Positions 35,443 to 45,560 are shown, counted from the stretch's first letter. The stretch: 64,000 nt of DNA from Endozoicomonas sp. Mp262 (GCF_025643335.1 NZ_CP092489.1:2676501-2740500), one strand, 5' to 3'. Numbers and translations are program-made. Notes: generated from the letters alone by a model not told the origin.

Positions 35443-36810
35443 ATGGCTTATCCATTCCAAAAAAGTCGTAAGCATCTTTGTGCAAACAGTTTAATTACTA
35501 CGATTTCTGAAAGTTATGAGCAAATTCCAGATGTCCGACCAAACAAGGATTCCAGAAAAATAACAATACATGATGCCTCCATGTCCGCTTTTGCCATGAT
35601 GCATCTCAAGTACCCATCGCTCCTCTCGTTTGAGCGTGATAAAACAGAGCAAGAAGTAAGGCATAACCTTGAGCACCTGTATCAGATAAAAAAACGTGCT
35701 CCCTGTGATACCAGTATGCGGGAAATCCTGGATCCAATAGATCCCGTAGAGTTCAAAAAGCCTTTTAAGACATTGCTGTCTAACGTCCAAAGGGGCGGAT
35801 TACTGAAGGCATTCGAATTTCACTGCGGGAACTTGAAAAATCACTACTTGCTCCCGATCGATGGAACTGGGCTATTTTACTCCTGCAATAATAAAAAACC
35901 TTGTCAGGAGTGCTGTACTAAAAATAAGGGAAAGGCCAACGAAGCTCACTACCACCAGTTAATGGCAGCATGCATTGCTCACCCGGATCAAAAAACAGTC
36001 TTGCCATTGGCACCGGAAGCCATAGTTTGCCAGGACGGTTCGACCAAAAATGACTGTGAAAAAAATGCCATTAAACGGTTGTTTGCCACCATACGAGAGC
36101 ATCACCCACGTCTAAAGTTCGTTATTCTTCTGGACAGTCTTTATGCTGACAACCCCACTGTCCAACTGATTAAGAGTTATGGCTGGCATTACATCATTGT
36201 CGCGAAAGATGGCAACCATGCCTCGCTGGTTGAAGCGATGGATGAGCTGGATAAAGAAGGAAAAGTTCACCGTGCTGAAAAAGTTAATGAAGAGACTGGA
36301 ATTAAGTGGTGGTTTCGCTATGCCAATGACGTCAGGCTGAACAAGGCAAAATATGCAGAACAGGTTAATGTGCTTGATTTTGTCGAAACCGATAAAAAAG
36401 GTAAACAGCATATCTGGTGCTGGGTGACTGATATTCCGCTTAACGAAGAAACCATAGAACCCGTCATGAAAGGAGGGCGCTGCCGATGGCATATTGAGAA
36501 CCAGACGTTTAACACCCTGAAAAATCAAGGCTACGATCTCGAACATAACTACGGTCACGGTGAGAAGCACTTAGCCACAAATCTGGCCTATCTGACGATG
36601 CTTGCTTTTCTCGTAGATCAAATACAGGAACTGTGCTGTCCCCAGTTTCAGGAAGCTTTAAGAACCCGCTCAAAAGGAGTCCGTATAGCATTATGGAAAT
36701 GGATACAGGGCTATTTTTTGCATTGGCTGATAAAAACGTGGGAGGGGCTTTTTTACACAGTAACTCATGGTATTGAAGAGAAAAGGGTGATTCCATTCGA
36801 TACATCATAA
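35443..36810 (+). CDS. IS4-like DDE transposase
   Basis: The product is 455 residues from the ATG at 35443 (466 if an upstream ATG at 35410 is used). DDE-type features are LPIDGTGLFYS, the HQLMAACIAHPD and LPLAPEAIVCQDG stretch, FVILLDSLYADNP (second Asp) and HIENQTFNTLKNQGYDLEHNYGHG (Glu region). These fit the broad IS4-like group. The frame is intact. I could not define terminal inverted repeats with confidence, so only the gene is annotated. Confidence 0.75.
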   Translation: MAYPFQKSRKHLCANSLITTISESYEQIPDVRPNKDSRKITIHDASMSAFAMMHLKYPSLLSFERDKTEQEVRHNLEHLYQIKKRAPCDTSMREILDPIDPVEFKKPFKTLLSNVQRGGLLKAFEFHCGNLKNHYLLPIDGTGLFYSCNNKKPCQECCTKNKGKANEAHYHQLMAACIAHPDQKTVLPLAPEAIVCQDGSTKNDCEKNAIKRLFATIREHHPRLKFVILLDSLYADNPTVQLIKSYGWHYIIVAKDGNHASLVEAMDELDKEGKVHRAEKVNEETGIKWWFRYANDVRLNKAKYAEQVNVLDFVETDKKGKQHIWCWVTDIPLNEETIEPVMKGGRCRWHIENQTFNTLKNQGYDLEHNYGHGEKHLATNLAYLTMLAFLVDQIQELCCPQFQEALRTRSKGVRIALWKWIQGYFLHWLIKTWEGLFYTVTHGIEEKRVIPFDTS

Positions 36811-37601
36811 CCGGCCATATCGTAGCTACGTTCAGGGGTGACATTTTTTCTTTAAAGCTCCGCTTTGTTAATTGGCGGCTCAGTTTTGATCGGCTTCATT
36901 ATTTTTGCTGCCTTATTGTCAATACCAACGATCATCGACGTTCATCATGCGGGAATAGCTGCGCCAGAGCCTTTTTCATGAACTGTTTCATAAAAAAAGG
37001 TAGGTTCTGGGGGAGTGACTGTCTGAAAAATAGAAGAGTTGAATGCCTTCGAAGATTTTCTGGCGGCTGGGCAAAAAGTCACTGTTATATTCCTTATACT
37101 GCGAGTTCAATAGTCGCGAATAGTTAGTAAATTAACAGATAAGCCAGGTTGTTGCTGTAATACATATCAAAAAGAAGGGGGAAAGATTTACGTTAAAGGT
37201 TGAGCTGATCAAAATATGTCCATCTTGTGCCCTGCTCAGACTCTCTGGCAAGGTGTCGAATCGATTTAAGATGACTAAATCATTCAATTTTTACTTTTGT
37301 GTTTACTATAAATGACTGTTTGTCGTGTAAAGGGCTGGGGACTCAAGCTTGATGGTAGTAGTTATCCTGGTCGTCAAATTTACCCCTATTTTGATTTTTC
37401 TGTTTCTTGTTTTTTTGAGAGGTTAGATTGTGATTGTGGGTGCTTGCCTGGACGTGATTAATTTTTATGGTAAGTAAAAGAAGTAGGTGGATATTTCTCG
37501 ATAATTTTTGAATAAAATAGGCTATAAATAAATGGTCAGAAAAAAATCACTTTTATTAAACTGCGAGCAATAAAGGTACTGTTGTTTGGTAATTTATAAA
37601 A
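36811..37601. other. Gene-free AT-rich region before the HMG-box gene
   Basis: No ORF in these 791 bases looks like a real gene. An 18-bp sequence GCGAGTTCAATAGTCGCG at 37101-37118 recurs exactly at 41445-41462; its ends (GCGA and TCGC) are complementary. The first part may contain the end of the IS4-like element. The region just before 37602 is very AT-rich and presumably contains the promoter of the next gene. Confidence 0.5.
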
Positions 37602-39161
37602 ATGCCTACTTATTCAGGTTGTCGCATGATGTGGAAATATGTTTTCCAAAGTCATATTTATATTTTAATGAAGGCTCAAACAGCTGCTTTCTTAGTCTCG
37701 TCTCTTGCAATTGGTAGTTATATGTTTCAAGCAAATAGAAAGAGCAGATTGATTGATCTGCATAGGTATCTATGGATTTATACCTTTTTTATAGGTGCAT
37801 ATTTAACAGTGTTCTGTAGTACTAGTTCAGCTGAAGAAATATCAGTGACTTTCTCTGGAACATCTTTTAAAATTATGGATGCTAGTCAACCTCTCCATCA
37901 TGAAGTTGAAACAACCGTTTTTCAGGGTTTTTTTCACCCTAAACAGCCACCTAGGAAAATCACTTTGCAATATGATTTGCCAGAATCTGATTTTTCATTT
38001 GAAGTGCTTGACTTTGATAAGGGTGATAATATAGTAGAAAGTATTATCGATGGGCGGACCCATTTTTTTTGTTTATTATTTAATAGCAGTGGTTTAGTTC
38101 AATCATCATATAGTTTGGTTGTTGCCTTTTTAGAAAGTTATATTGATTATAATGAAGTTATTTTTTATTCAGGCACCTTTAATAATTCATTGGGACACCT
38201 ATTGGAAATAAATGCAAGTGATGGAATAATTGAGTTTTCTATGCCTTCCAGCTGGAGAGTAGATTACTGTGCATCGAAAATTGCAAGTAGTACTGTCAAT
38301 TCTTCACTTGAACAAATTGGTAATTTGGAAAATAAAGATTTTGTCTATAATGGTGAGTATGATCTTTTTGGGGGTGTAGGTCTTTTAGTATTTCAATCTA
38401 AATCATCAGGTAATAAATGTGTTACTGATATTTATTCATGCCATCTACCAGAGGGAGTTTGTAAAGAATCAATGGGGTTTTATTCTGGTTGTAATACTGT
38501 TGATTCAGATGTTAAATCCTACTTTAGTACAAAAGAAAATAAGCGATCTAGATCTAAAGGTGAAAAAATACCGAGACCTATGAATTCCTTTATGCTTTAT
38601 TCAAAAGATGTTAGACCATTTTTTCATGAACAAGGGATGCATCATGCGGAGATATCAAGGACTCTTGGTAAGCAATGGCGTGGACTGGATGAGAAACTAA
38701 AAGAAGAATATATAAAAAGAGCAGCTATAGTTAGCGAGCAACACCGGAAAATGTATCCAAATTATAAATACCAGCCCCGGAAGAAAATAAAAAAGTTTGA
38801 AGCACCTAGTAAAAGTAAAAGTAAAATAATAGCAAGTAGTTCGAACAGGATTAGAGATCTATCTCCACGAAAAAGAATAAGGGCTAAAGCGATCGAGAAA
38901 GGCAATACAATAGCAAGTCGTTTTCAATCCAATATCTCGGATAATGCCGGTGAACTAATGCCAGCCTCTTCAGTGGAAAATAACAAGCCGAAAGAGACTT
39001 TTAAGCCACAATTAACCGAGCCTTGTTATAGCATTGATAGCCCAGTATCAGTTTCCACATGCTTAGATAACAGTTTAGATTCTTCTTTTTCAAGCACAAG
39101 TACTTATACGTCACTAGACGAGCTATTGGAAAAAATCCCTCTTTTTGACGAACCTCTTTAA
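37602..39161 (+). CDS. Membrane-anchored or exported protein with SOX/MATA-type HMG box
   Basis: The 519-residue frame has a hydrophobic segment near residues 57-77 (YLWIYTFFIGAYLTVFCSTS), which acts as signal or anchor. The real start may be a later Met (residue 23 or 41), as no strong ribosome binding site favours the first. Residues 80-310 are an unrecognised extracytoplasmic region with several Cys. Residues 322-395 form an HMG box: PRPMNSFMLYSKD, then HHAEISRTLGKQWRGL, then EQHRKMYPNYKYQPRKK, closely matching SOX and fungal MATA boxes. Basic clusters at both edges (KRSRSKG, PRKKIKK) resemble nuclear localisation signals. The C-terminus is Ser-rich and ends LDELLEKIPLFDEPL, acidic and hydrophobic. 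A DNA-binding effector acting in host nuclei is possible. It is AT-rich, hinting at transfer. Confidence 0.85.
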   Translation: MPTYSGCRMMWKYVFQSHIYILMKAQTAAFLVSSLAIGSYMFQANRKSRLIDLHRYLWIYTFFIGAYLTVFCSTSSAEEISVTFSGTSFKIMDASQPLHHEVETTVFQGFFHPKQPPRKITLQYDLPESDFSFEVLDFDKGDNIVESIIDGRTHFFCLLFNSSGLVQSSYSLVVAFLESYIDYNEVIFYSGTFNNSLGHLLEINASDGIIEFSMPSSWRVDYCASKIASSTVNSSLEQIGNLENKDFVYNGEYDLFGGVGLLVFQSKSSGNKCVTDIYSCHLPEGVCKESMGFYSGCNTVDSDVKSYFSTKENKRSRSKGEKIPRPMNSFMLYSKDVRPFFHEQGMHHAEISRTLGKQWRGLDEKLKEEYIKRAAIVSEQHRKMYPNYKYQPRKKIKKFEAPSKSKSKIIASSSNRIRDLSPRKRIRAKAIEKGNTIASRFQSNISDNAGELMPASSVENNKPKETFKPQLTEPCYSIDSPVSVSTCLDNSLDSSFSSTSTYTSLDELLEKIPLFDEPL

Positions 39162-39276
39162 AAGAGCTGAAAGCGGTAGTGGGTCAGATCTTCGCAATAA
39201 CAAGAGTTATAGAAGTGCTGTGCATACTCTGATCCATTACCGACTGTTTTCAACAGGGTTTTCTAACAGGACACTA

Positions 39277-40440
39277 TCACAGCATTTCAATAAACGCTTC
39301 CATACGGGTTTTTATCTGCCCGGTGTCAGATTCTGAATAGTTGGTTTCCAGGGTCATAAAAGGAATGCCTTTATCACCACTGATAATTTTGCGGATATTG
39401 TGGCTTTCAATATTATAGGTATGGCAAGCCTGAAGTACGATGTCGATAACACCGTCGGCCTGGTATTCGTCGACCATTGCCTGTAATAGCTGCTCACGCC
39501 CCTTATTGGGGGTCATTACCGAACAGGGGATATCCAGGTACTTTCTGGAGATGGCCTCTACGGGATCAATACCTTCCTGAACTTCCTGATGAAGTTCCTT
39601 ATAACCCAGACAGCTTTCCAGGGCGACAACTACGGCACCGGCATCCTCAATCGCTCGAATGACCTTGTTGGCAACACCGCCAATGGGGCAACCGGTAATC
39701 AATATACGCGGGGTATCCGCCGGGAATTTGGCCTCACCGGCTTCATATTTTGCACTAAGGCTGTCAATCATTTCCCGAACATTTTGCCGCATGGCTTCAC
39801 GGTCAAAGGTATAGCTGGCACCATTTAATACGGTAAAGAGGTCAAAACCTGAAATAATAGAAGGTTTAAGTTTTCCTAATTGGTGGAAGGCTTTTAGCAG
39901 TCGGCGATCTTCATTACAGGTTTTAATGGCCTGATGCAGTTTTTCTTCTGTGATGGTAACGTCGAACTTGTCCTCCAGTTTCCCTATCAGTCTGCGAACC
40001 TCATCTTGCCACAGTGTCATGGCATGCCCCTTTTCCTGGGTTTGGGGAAGTTGCATAACATGGGTGTCCTTGATTTCACCCAGTAGCTCATACATTTTCT
40101 TTTTCCCGTCACAGGTGGTTTCGCCCACGATCATATCGGCGAAGTACATGTAGGGGCATTTGTCAGTGAGGGCAAAGCCATAGCTGGCCTTTATCAATGG
40201 GCAAAGGTTTCTTGGCAGGTGTTTTTCAGCATCAGGGATGGTTTCCTCGCTCACTGAACACAGGGATACCGGATGGGCTCCTGCCGCGTAAATCACTTCT
40301 TTCGGGGTAAAGGTGCAGAATGTGCCTACTACCTTTTCACCCTTGTCCTTGAAAGCTTTTACTGAAAGAAAACCATTACGGCGGGCTTCAGCAAATTCTT
40401 CAAACTGGTCAGGCAGGGTGGGAATCATTGTAGAACTCAT
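39277..40440 (-). CDS. 2-hydroxyacyl-CoA dehydratase-like protein (YjiM/double-cubane type)
   Basis: The 387-residue protein belongs to the HgdB/HgdC-type iron-sulfur dehydratase family. Conserved Cys-containing stretches are [61 protein letters not shown] and [15 protein letters not shown]. Stand-alone members with one large subunit and an activase, such as E. coli YjiM/YjiL and the double-cubane proteins, lack a known second subunit, as here. The activase gene is 15 bp upstream. Such proteins catalyse low-potential reductions; the substrate is not known. Confidence 0.88.
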   Translation of the reverse strand: MSSTMIPTLPDQFEEFAEARRNGFLSVKAFKDKGEKVVGTFCTFTPKEVIYAAGAHPVSLCSVSEETIPDAEKHLPRNLCPLIKASYGFALTDKCPYMYFADMIVGETTCDGKKKMYELLGEIKDTHVMQLPQTQEKGHAMTLWQDEVRRLIGKLEDKFDVTITEEKLHQAIKTCNEDRRLLKAFHQLGKLKPSIISGFDLFTVLNGASYTFDREAMRQNVREMIDSLSAKYEAGEAKFPADTPRILITGCPIGGVANKVIRAIEDAGAVVVALESCLGYKELHQEVQEGIDPVEAISRKYLDIPCSVMTPNKGREQLLQAMVDEYQADGVIDIVLQACHTYNIESHNIRKIISGDKGIPFMTLETNYSESDTGQIKTRMEAFIEML

Positions 40441-40455
40441 GGAAATAACCTTTTT

Positions 40456-41217
40456 TTAATGAATACGTTCTTTGGCCAGGAGGGCGGCACCAATAGCACC
40501 CGCGTATCGACCCAGAGGGCTGGCGGTAACCTTGGCTTGTAAGCTGTTTTCCAGGCTGTGGATGATGTAGCTGTTACCACTTAAGCCGCCAGTGAGTAGA
40601 TAATGCTTATCCCTGCCGTGTTTTATGCAAAGGGATTTAACCTTATTAATCACAGACTCAACGATGCCGAAGGCGATATTTTCTTTTTTCTCGCCACGGC
40701 CTATCAGACTGGTGACTTCGGACTCGGCAAAAACAGTACACATGGAGGTAATATTGATATCAGAGCCTGAGGTGGCAAGGTTGGTGAGTTCATCAATGGT
40801 AATCCCCAGGGTATTGGCCATTACTTCTATAAACTTACCTGTGCCTGCTGAACATTTATCATTCATGGTGAAGTTAACAACCCGGCCGCTTTCCATGGAA
40901 ATGACCTTGGTATCCTGGCCACCGATATCCACAACGGTACAGTCCTGATGGGTAAAGAAGGTTGAGCCTTTGCCGTGACAGGTGATTTCTGTGATAGTTT
41001 TATGGGCATAGGGAACGGCTACCCTGCCATAGCCGGTGGCAATAATTTTTGAGTTATTTTCATTAATGCCCTTCTTAACCAGTTTGTCATGGATGGTTTT
41101 TGCAGTTTCAGCACTGCTCCAGCCTGTGGGTATGACAAAATGATCCGTTAGCGCCTGTTGGCTCATCACCGCTACTTTAGCGGCAGTGGAACCAATATCT
41201 ATTCCAATGGCATACAT
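40456..41217 (-). CDS. 2-hydroxyacyl-CoA dehydratase activase (YjiL type)
   Basis: The 253-residue ASKHA-fold ATPase couples ATP hydrolysis to electron transfer into its dehydratase partner. YAIGIDIGSTAAKVAV is the phosphate-1 motif and VVDIGGQDTKVISM the phosphate-2 motif. The Cys in NDKCSAGTGKF and in TSMCTVFAESEV would together hold the dimer-bridging 4Fe-4S cluster. LLTGGLSGN is near the C-terminus. The gene precedes the YjiM-like gene in one operon. Confidence 0.92.
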   Translation of the reverse strand: MYAIGIDIGSTAAKVAVMSQQALTDHFVIPTGWSSAETAKTIHDKLVKKGINENNSKIIATGYGRVAVPYAHKTITEITCHGKGSTFFTHQDCTVVDIGGQDTKVISMESGRVVNFTMNDKCSAGTGKFIEVMANTLGITIDELTNLATSGSDINITSMCTVFAESEVTSLIGRGEKKENIAFGIVESVINKVKSLCIKHGRDKHYLLTGGLSGNSYIIHSLENSLQAKVTASPLGRYAGAIGAALLAKERIH

Positions 41218-41557
41218 AAAATGTCCCTGGTTTTCATAAACGAAAGACGGGTGATTGAAATGATGGTAAGAATCAGTTGTTAGTAACTGACTTTTATTGA
41301 GTTGTGGCAGCTGACTTGAAACAGTCGCGAACCACAGTGATTATGGTGAGACTGATTATGAAACGTATTTTGGGGCAATGGTAATCCACCTGAAATACGG
41401 GTTCTGGCAAAGGTATCCAAAGACACGAGGGGTTTCCTTCTACAGCGAGTTCAATAGTCGCGATATGTGCGCACTTTAGCAATTGCCCGCAAGCTTTTCC
41501 CTAACTTATGTCAAAAAATGGGTGCTGTTTTAAAGGTTTGAATGGGGAGTGGCTGTG
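41218..41557. other. Intergenic region with repeated 18-mer
   Basis: The only distinct feature is the 18-bp GCGAGTTCAATAGTCGCG at 41445-41462, identical to 37101-37118. ACAGTCGCGAACCACAG near 41321 shares part of it. No gene is supported; the right part probably ends with the terminator listed next, and the left part holds the promoter of the activase operon. Confidence 0.45.
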
Positions 41558-41597
41558 ATAACTAAAAAAGCCTTAATTAAAAGGCTTTTTTAGTTAT
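41558..41597 (-). terminator. Rho-independent terminator of the rhodanese operon
   Basis: ATAACTAAAAAAGCCT and AGGCTTTTTTAGTTAT form a 16-bp stem with an 8-base loop. On the minus strand this gives a stem followed by a T run directly after the rhodanese stop. The symmetry would let it work on both strands. Confidence 0.85.
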
Positions 41598-42496
41598 TCA
41601 ACTCGAGTATAAGGCAGTGCCGCCCAGCGATAATAGGACTGATCATAGTTTCTTACGTTTCTGTAACCCGCTGCTTTCAAAGCAATAAGCATATGGGCGG
41701 AGCGAATGCCAGCAGTGCAATAAGTGACTATATCGCTGTCTTTGCTTATGCCCGCTTTTGCCATTAATGTTTCTATTTCCTGCCCTGATTTTAAGGTGCC
41801 GTCATCATTTAGCAGGTGGTTGAAAGGGATATTTATTGCGCCTGGCAGGTGACCGCCCCTTGTCTCACCATAATTCGTAGCTCCTTTAAACTCTTCTTCT
41901 GTGCGGGTGTCAATCAGCGTTATCCTGGTGTAATTTTCCTGAAGGGTCGAGGTGTTGATGGTAAGTGAGTTATCACGTACATTGATGACAAAGTCACTGT
42001 CCTTGATAAAAAGGGCAGGCAACAGGCTGGTTGAGTAATTCTTTTGCTGCCAGTTAGGGTAGCCACCATCAAGCAGCTTTACATTGGAGAAACCTGCTGA
42101 TATCAAGCTCCAGGCTATTCGTCCCTCCTCTCCCCAGCCATTAGGTGTATCAGAGTACACAACAATAGCATCCTGGTTTGTGATCCCCAGCTTTTGTATT
42201 TGTTTTTCCAGCCTGCCGTTTTCTGCCAAAGTACCCCATTGTTTATCGCCACTGTTTCCATCCATATTGGATAGCGATTGCCAGTCAGTAACGATGGCTC
42301 CTGGAAGGTGTCCTTTCAGATAGGCCTTGTACCCCCTGGCATCGATAATTTTTAATTTATCCAGGTGGTTTTGGACAAAATCAGCACTTACAAAGTAGTC
42401 GGATTTTGCCGCCAGGGCCGTATTGGCAAATGTCAGGGAAAGTAGGCTGACAAGAGATAAAGTAAAAAGAAAGTGAAATGGGTGAGTGTTTTTCAT
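41594..42496 (-). CDS. Periplasmic thiosulfate sulfurtransferase, two rhodanese domains
   Basis: The 300-residue protein has a signal peptide (about residues 1-29, ending TALAA) and two rhodanese domains. The N-terminal domain has VVYSDTPNGWGEEGRIAW, lacking the catalytic Cys (Asp instead). The C-terminal domain has the active loop IVTYCTAGIRSAH, so Cys is present near residue 258. It would move sulfane sulfur, for example from thiosulfate to cyanide or a thiol. Its start overlaps the DedA-like gene by 4 bp. Confidence 0.92.
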   Translation of the reverse strand: MKNTHPFHFLFTLSLVSLLSLTFANTALAAKSDYFVSADFVQNHLDKLKIIDARGYKAYLKGHLPGAIVTDWQSLSNMDGNSGDKQWGTLAENGRLEKQIQKLGITNQDAIVVYSDTPNGWGEEGRIAWSLISAGFSNVKLLDGGYPNWQQKNYSTSLLPALFIKDSDFVINVRDNSLTINTSTLQENYTRITLIDTRTEEEFKGATNYGETRGGHLPGAINIPFNHLLNDDGTLKSGQEIETLMAKAGISKDSDIVTYCTAGIRSAHMLIALKAAGYRNVRNYDQSYYRWAALPYTRVE

Positions 42497-43215
42497 AGTC
42501 GTACCCCTGGGGCAATAGCAGGTGTTTTTGAAGTGATATTTTTTTTGTGGTAAACCCGTTTAATCAAATAAATAGCAACGGTAACCGCAAATAAGGTCAG
42601 CAAGCCGGTGACAAAAAGCTGGGCTCCGCCCGTCAACATGCCACCCACATAGGAATAAATAAGCGTAGCTGGTAACTGTCCTATACCTGTGGCCAACAGG
42701 AAGTAGCGTGTTTTGATTGGGGTCAGGCCGGCAGCATAACTCACTACATCAAAGGAAACAAAAGGAAGCAGTCGGCTGATCAGGATGGCATATTGCCCAT
42801 GGCGGGCAAAAAACAGATCAATTTGCTCAAGGGCAAAACGGCTTGCCAGCTTTTCTGTAAGTCCACGACCAAACCAGCGGGATAATACAAAACATAATGC
42901 AGCTGCTGCCATGGAGCTGCTCCATGATAATAGGGCTCCCTGCCACCATCCGAAAATAGCCGCATTGGCAAATGTAATAATAAAAGCAGGTAAGGGTGCG
43001 GCTATGGCCTGAAGTATCATCATTACTGCCGATATAACCGGTGCCCATATACCAAAGCTGAGGATGTACTCTTTGGCTTTATCAATATCCACGTGGGACA
43101 TGATAGCAACCATGTCGATTAGCATAGAACGTATAGGCTCTACAGCCAGAGCTATAGCACCCAAAATACTGACAATCAATAGCCGGAGTACCCATCTCTT
43201 TATTTTGCGGGTCAT
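42493..43215 (-). CDS. DedA/TVP38-like membrane protein (VTT domain)
   Basis: The 240-residue protein has about five hydrophobic segments and the family stretch FANAAIFGWWQGALLSWSSSM, with RLLPFVSFDVVSYAAGLTPI as the conserved reentrant region. TVP38/TMEM64 proteins act in membrane lipid handling and sometimes in resistance to metals. It overlaps both neighbours by 4 bp, so the three genes are one tightly coupled operon. Confidence 0.9.
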   Translation of the reverse strand: MTRKIKRWVLRLLIVSILGAIALAVEPIRSMLIDMVAIMSHVDIDKAKEYILSFGIWAPVISAVMMILQAIAAPLPAFIITFANAAIFGWWQGALLSWSSSMAAAALCFVLSRWFGRGLTEKLASRFALEQIDLFFARHGQYAILISRLLPFVSFDVVSYAAGLTPIKTRYFLLATGIGQLPATLIYSYVGGMLTGGAQLFVTGLLTLFAVTVAIYLIKRVYHKKNITSKTPAIAPGVRL

Positions 43216-43793
43216 TGCTGTTTCTCTTCATGGGTGGCCCGGGCAGGTTTAGCGGGTATTTTGCAAAAGCCTTCAGCGGGAACATCTAATGCTGCATTGA
43301 ACTTGCTGGAAAGATTCTGAAAGGCAATCAGCCCTGTTAGCTCAACCACAGCATCTTCATCAAAGTGCCTTTTGACCCGGCTCATTAGTTCAGGCGTGAC
43401 ATGGCGGTCGCTATAAGTCACTGCCTCTGTATATTTCAGTGCGACTCTCTCTTTTTCATCAAATAACGGGCTGTTTTGCCAGTTTTCCAAGGCATTGACT
43501 TTTTCCGTACTACCAGCCCTTTTTGCCAGAGTCATGGCATTGATATCAACACAAAACTCACACCAGTTAATTTGTGATACCCGTACTGTTACCAGGGAGC
43601 GAAGCTGTGGGGAAACAGGAGAACTTTTTCTGTCCAGTACGCCATATAATGCAGCCACTGCCGCAAACAGGCGTGGAACCCGCGCCCATAACAAGCCCGG
43701 CTTAAGCACCTTGCCGTAACGGCGTTTTTGACTCCAGAAAAAGGGTTTGAGCCACCAGGGATAGGACTTTAGAGATTTGACCGGAACATGCAT
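43212..43793 (-). CDS. Carboxymuconolactone decarboxylase/AhpD-like protein
   Basis: From the Met at 43793 (MHVPVKSLKSY) the protein has 193 residues; the frame is open upstream to 43880, but the longer N-terminus looks unrelated. The AhpD-type redox motif is CEFCVDINAMTLAKR, with two Cys and a following helix. Such proteins act as peroxidase partners or hydroperoxidase-like enzymes. It is the first gene of the operon with the DedA-like and rhodanese genes, which suggests thiol or sulfur stress handling. Confidence 0.85.
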   Translation of the reverse strand: MHVPVKSLKSYPWWLKPFFWSQKRRYGKVLKPGLLWARVPRLFAAVAALYGVLDRKSSPVSPQLRSLVTVRVSQINWCEFCVDINAMTLAKRAGSTEKVNALENWQNSPLFDEKERVALKYTEAVTYSDRHVTPELMSRVKRHFDEDAVVELTGLIAFQNLSSKFNAALDVPAEGFCKIPAKPARATHEEKQQ

Positions 43794-44150
43794 GGGGTAA
43801 ATTCCAATGGGTTGTAAGCCTTGATGGTGAGGGCAGCATATTAAGGCGGTTGCCCGAGAAACAAAAATGATAGTGATCAAAGTGGGAAAGAAAATCAGGA
43901 AATAACCTTTGTTTAAAAGAGTAATAAACTGCCATGGATTTGTTTTTATGGTTGATTTTGATGACTTTTGTCAATTTTTTACCATTAATGATGTGCGATG
44001 ATGTTTATAACTGATGAGTATCACTAGTTGATGAAGTGGGTGGATAACCCCTCCTACTCTTGTTCGGTAAAGTCTTTAGTCGCCTGAATCAAGCAGGCAA
44101 ATCCGAGTGTACCGTTCAGGATAATATACGAACTTTGTCTGGAGTCTAAG
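43794..44150. other. Divergent promoter region between the AhpD-like and ald genes
   Basis: These 357 bases are AT-rich and without any convincing gene. The segment should contain the promoters for both divergent units. A GGAG lies about 10 bases before the ald ATG. No distinct operator was recognised. Confidence 0.4.
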
Positions 44151-45272
44151 ATGTACATTGGTATCCCTAAGGAAATCAAAAACCACGAATATCGCGTTGG
44201 CCTGACACCTGCGTCTGCACACGAGCTGGTAGCCCATGGACACAAAGTTTTCGTTGAAACCCATGCGGGGGAAGGCATTGGCTTCAGTGACGACGACTAC
44301 CGTGCAGCTGGCGTAGAAGTTCTGGCAACTGCCGACGAAGTTTTTGAAAAGGCAGAGATGATTGTTAAGGTTAAAGAGCCTCAGGCAATTGAACGTGCCC
44401 GCCTGAAGCCTCACCATACTCTGTTCACTTACCTGCACCTGGCTCCGGATGCTGAACAGACCCATGACCTGATCAAGTCCGGCGCTACCTGCATCGCTTA
44501 TGAAACTGTAACCGATACCAAGGGTGGCCTGCCTCTGTTGGCACCTATGTCTGCCGTAGCTGGCCGTATGTCCATTCAGGCTGGTGCTCACTCTCTGGAA
44601 AAAGCCAAGGGTGGTCGCGCTGTACTGATGGGTGGTGTTCCCGGTGTTGAACCTGCCAAAGTTGTTGTCATCGGCGGTGGTGTTGTGGGTGAAAATGCAG
44701 CTGAAATGGCTGTGGGCATGGGTGCAGAAGTTGTTATTCTGGATCGCAATCTGGACGTACTGCGTCGTCTGGCTAAGCGTTTTGACAACCGCCTGAAGAC
44801 TGTTTACTCCACTTCCAAGGCACTGGCTGACCACGTTGCATCTGCTGATCTGGTTGTTGGTGCTGTACTGCTGCCTGGTGCTGCTGCTCCCAAGCTGATT
44901 ACCCGTGAACTGATCTCCACCATGAAGAAAGGTGCGGTTATCGTTGACGTGGCCATTGACCAGGGTGGCTGTGCAGAAACTTCCAAGGCAACCACTCACG
45001 CTGAGCCTACTTACATTGTTGACGGCATTGTTCACTACTGTGTAGCCAACATGCCTGGTGCTGTGGCCCGTACCTCCACTATGGCCCTGAACAACGCTAC
45101 CCTGCCTTACGCGCTGGCCCTGGCTGACAAGGGTACTAAAAAGGCACTGGAAGAAGACAAGCACCTGCTGAACGGCCTGAATGTTTGCAAGGGACGTATC
45201 ACCTGCGAAGATGTATCCGTTGCCCTGGATCTGCCTTATGTTCCTGCTGAAGATATGATTAAAGAACTGTAA
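44151..45272 (+). CDS. ald: Alanine dehydrogenase
   Basis: The 373-residue enzyme converts L-alanine to pyruvate and ammonia with NAD, reversibly. [20 protein letters not shown] is the usual start. VKVKEPQ holds the catalytic Lys and FTYLHLAPD the catalytic His; [17 protein letters not shown] is the NAD-binding fold. Synonymous codon use is strongly biased (CTG, GGT, GTT, CGT), unlike its neighbours, a sign of high expression. A rho-independent terminator follows. Confidence 0.97.
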   Translation: MYIGIPKEIKNHEYRVGLTPASAHELVAHGHKVFVETHAGEGIGFSDDDYRAAGVEVLATADEVFEKAEMIVKVKEPQAIERARLKPHHTLFTYLHLAPDAEQTHDLIKSGATCIAYETVTDTKGGLPLLAPMSAVAGRMSIQAGAHSLEKAKGGRAVLMGGVPGVEPAKVVVIGGGVVGENAAEMAVGMGAEVVILDRNLDVLRRLAKRFDNRLKTVYSTSKALADHVASADLVVGAVLLPGAAAPKLITRELISTMKKGAVIVDVAIDQGGCAETSKATTHAEPTYIVDGIVHYCVANMPGAVARTSTMALNNATLPYALALADKGTKKALEEDKHLLNGLNVCKGRITCEDVSVALDLPYVPAEDMIKEL

Positions 45273-45297
45273 GTTCCTTAATATTCTCCTTTCTTGA

Positions 45298-45322
45298 AAC
45301 GGCCCCTTTGGGGCCGTTTTTT
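45298..45322 (+). terminator. Rho-independent terminator of ald
   Basis: AACGGCCCC, TTT loop and GGGGCCGTT are followed by six T residues, a classic strong terminator 25 bp after the ald stop. Confidence 0.95.
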
Positions 45323-45560
45323 CTTGCTGTTTTTTTCAACCAAAGCCACACCTGGTGGTTTGTCAGCCATAGAAGCTCGTAGCTTAATGGAGCTATGCAG
45401 AGGCTTCGATAACTGCTTTAATCTTATCTATCGGATAAGAGTCCCTAGAGATAGGGTTCTTTTTCAGGAAGCCTCGGTACCTGTCTATATGAACAGGCGC
45501 CTAGTGCGGGGAAGTGTGAATATCCATACAGCTATTGAATCAGTTGAAATACCTGTATCT

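Noticed and set aside
44076-45164. Long antisense frame of 362 codons opposite ald
   Set aside because: It is a shadow of the strongly biased ald codons, with low-complexity Gln/Ser/Asn composition and no family signal.
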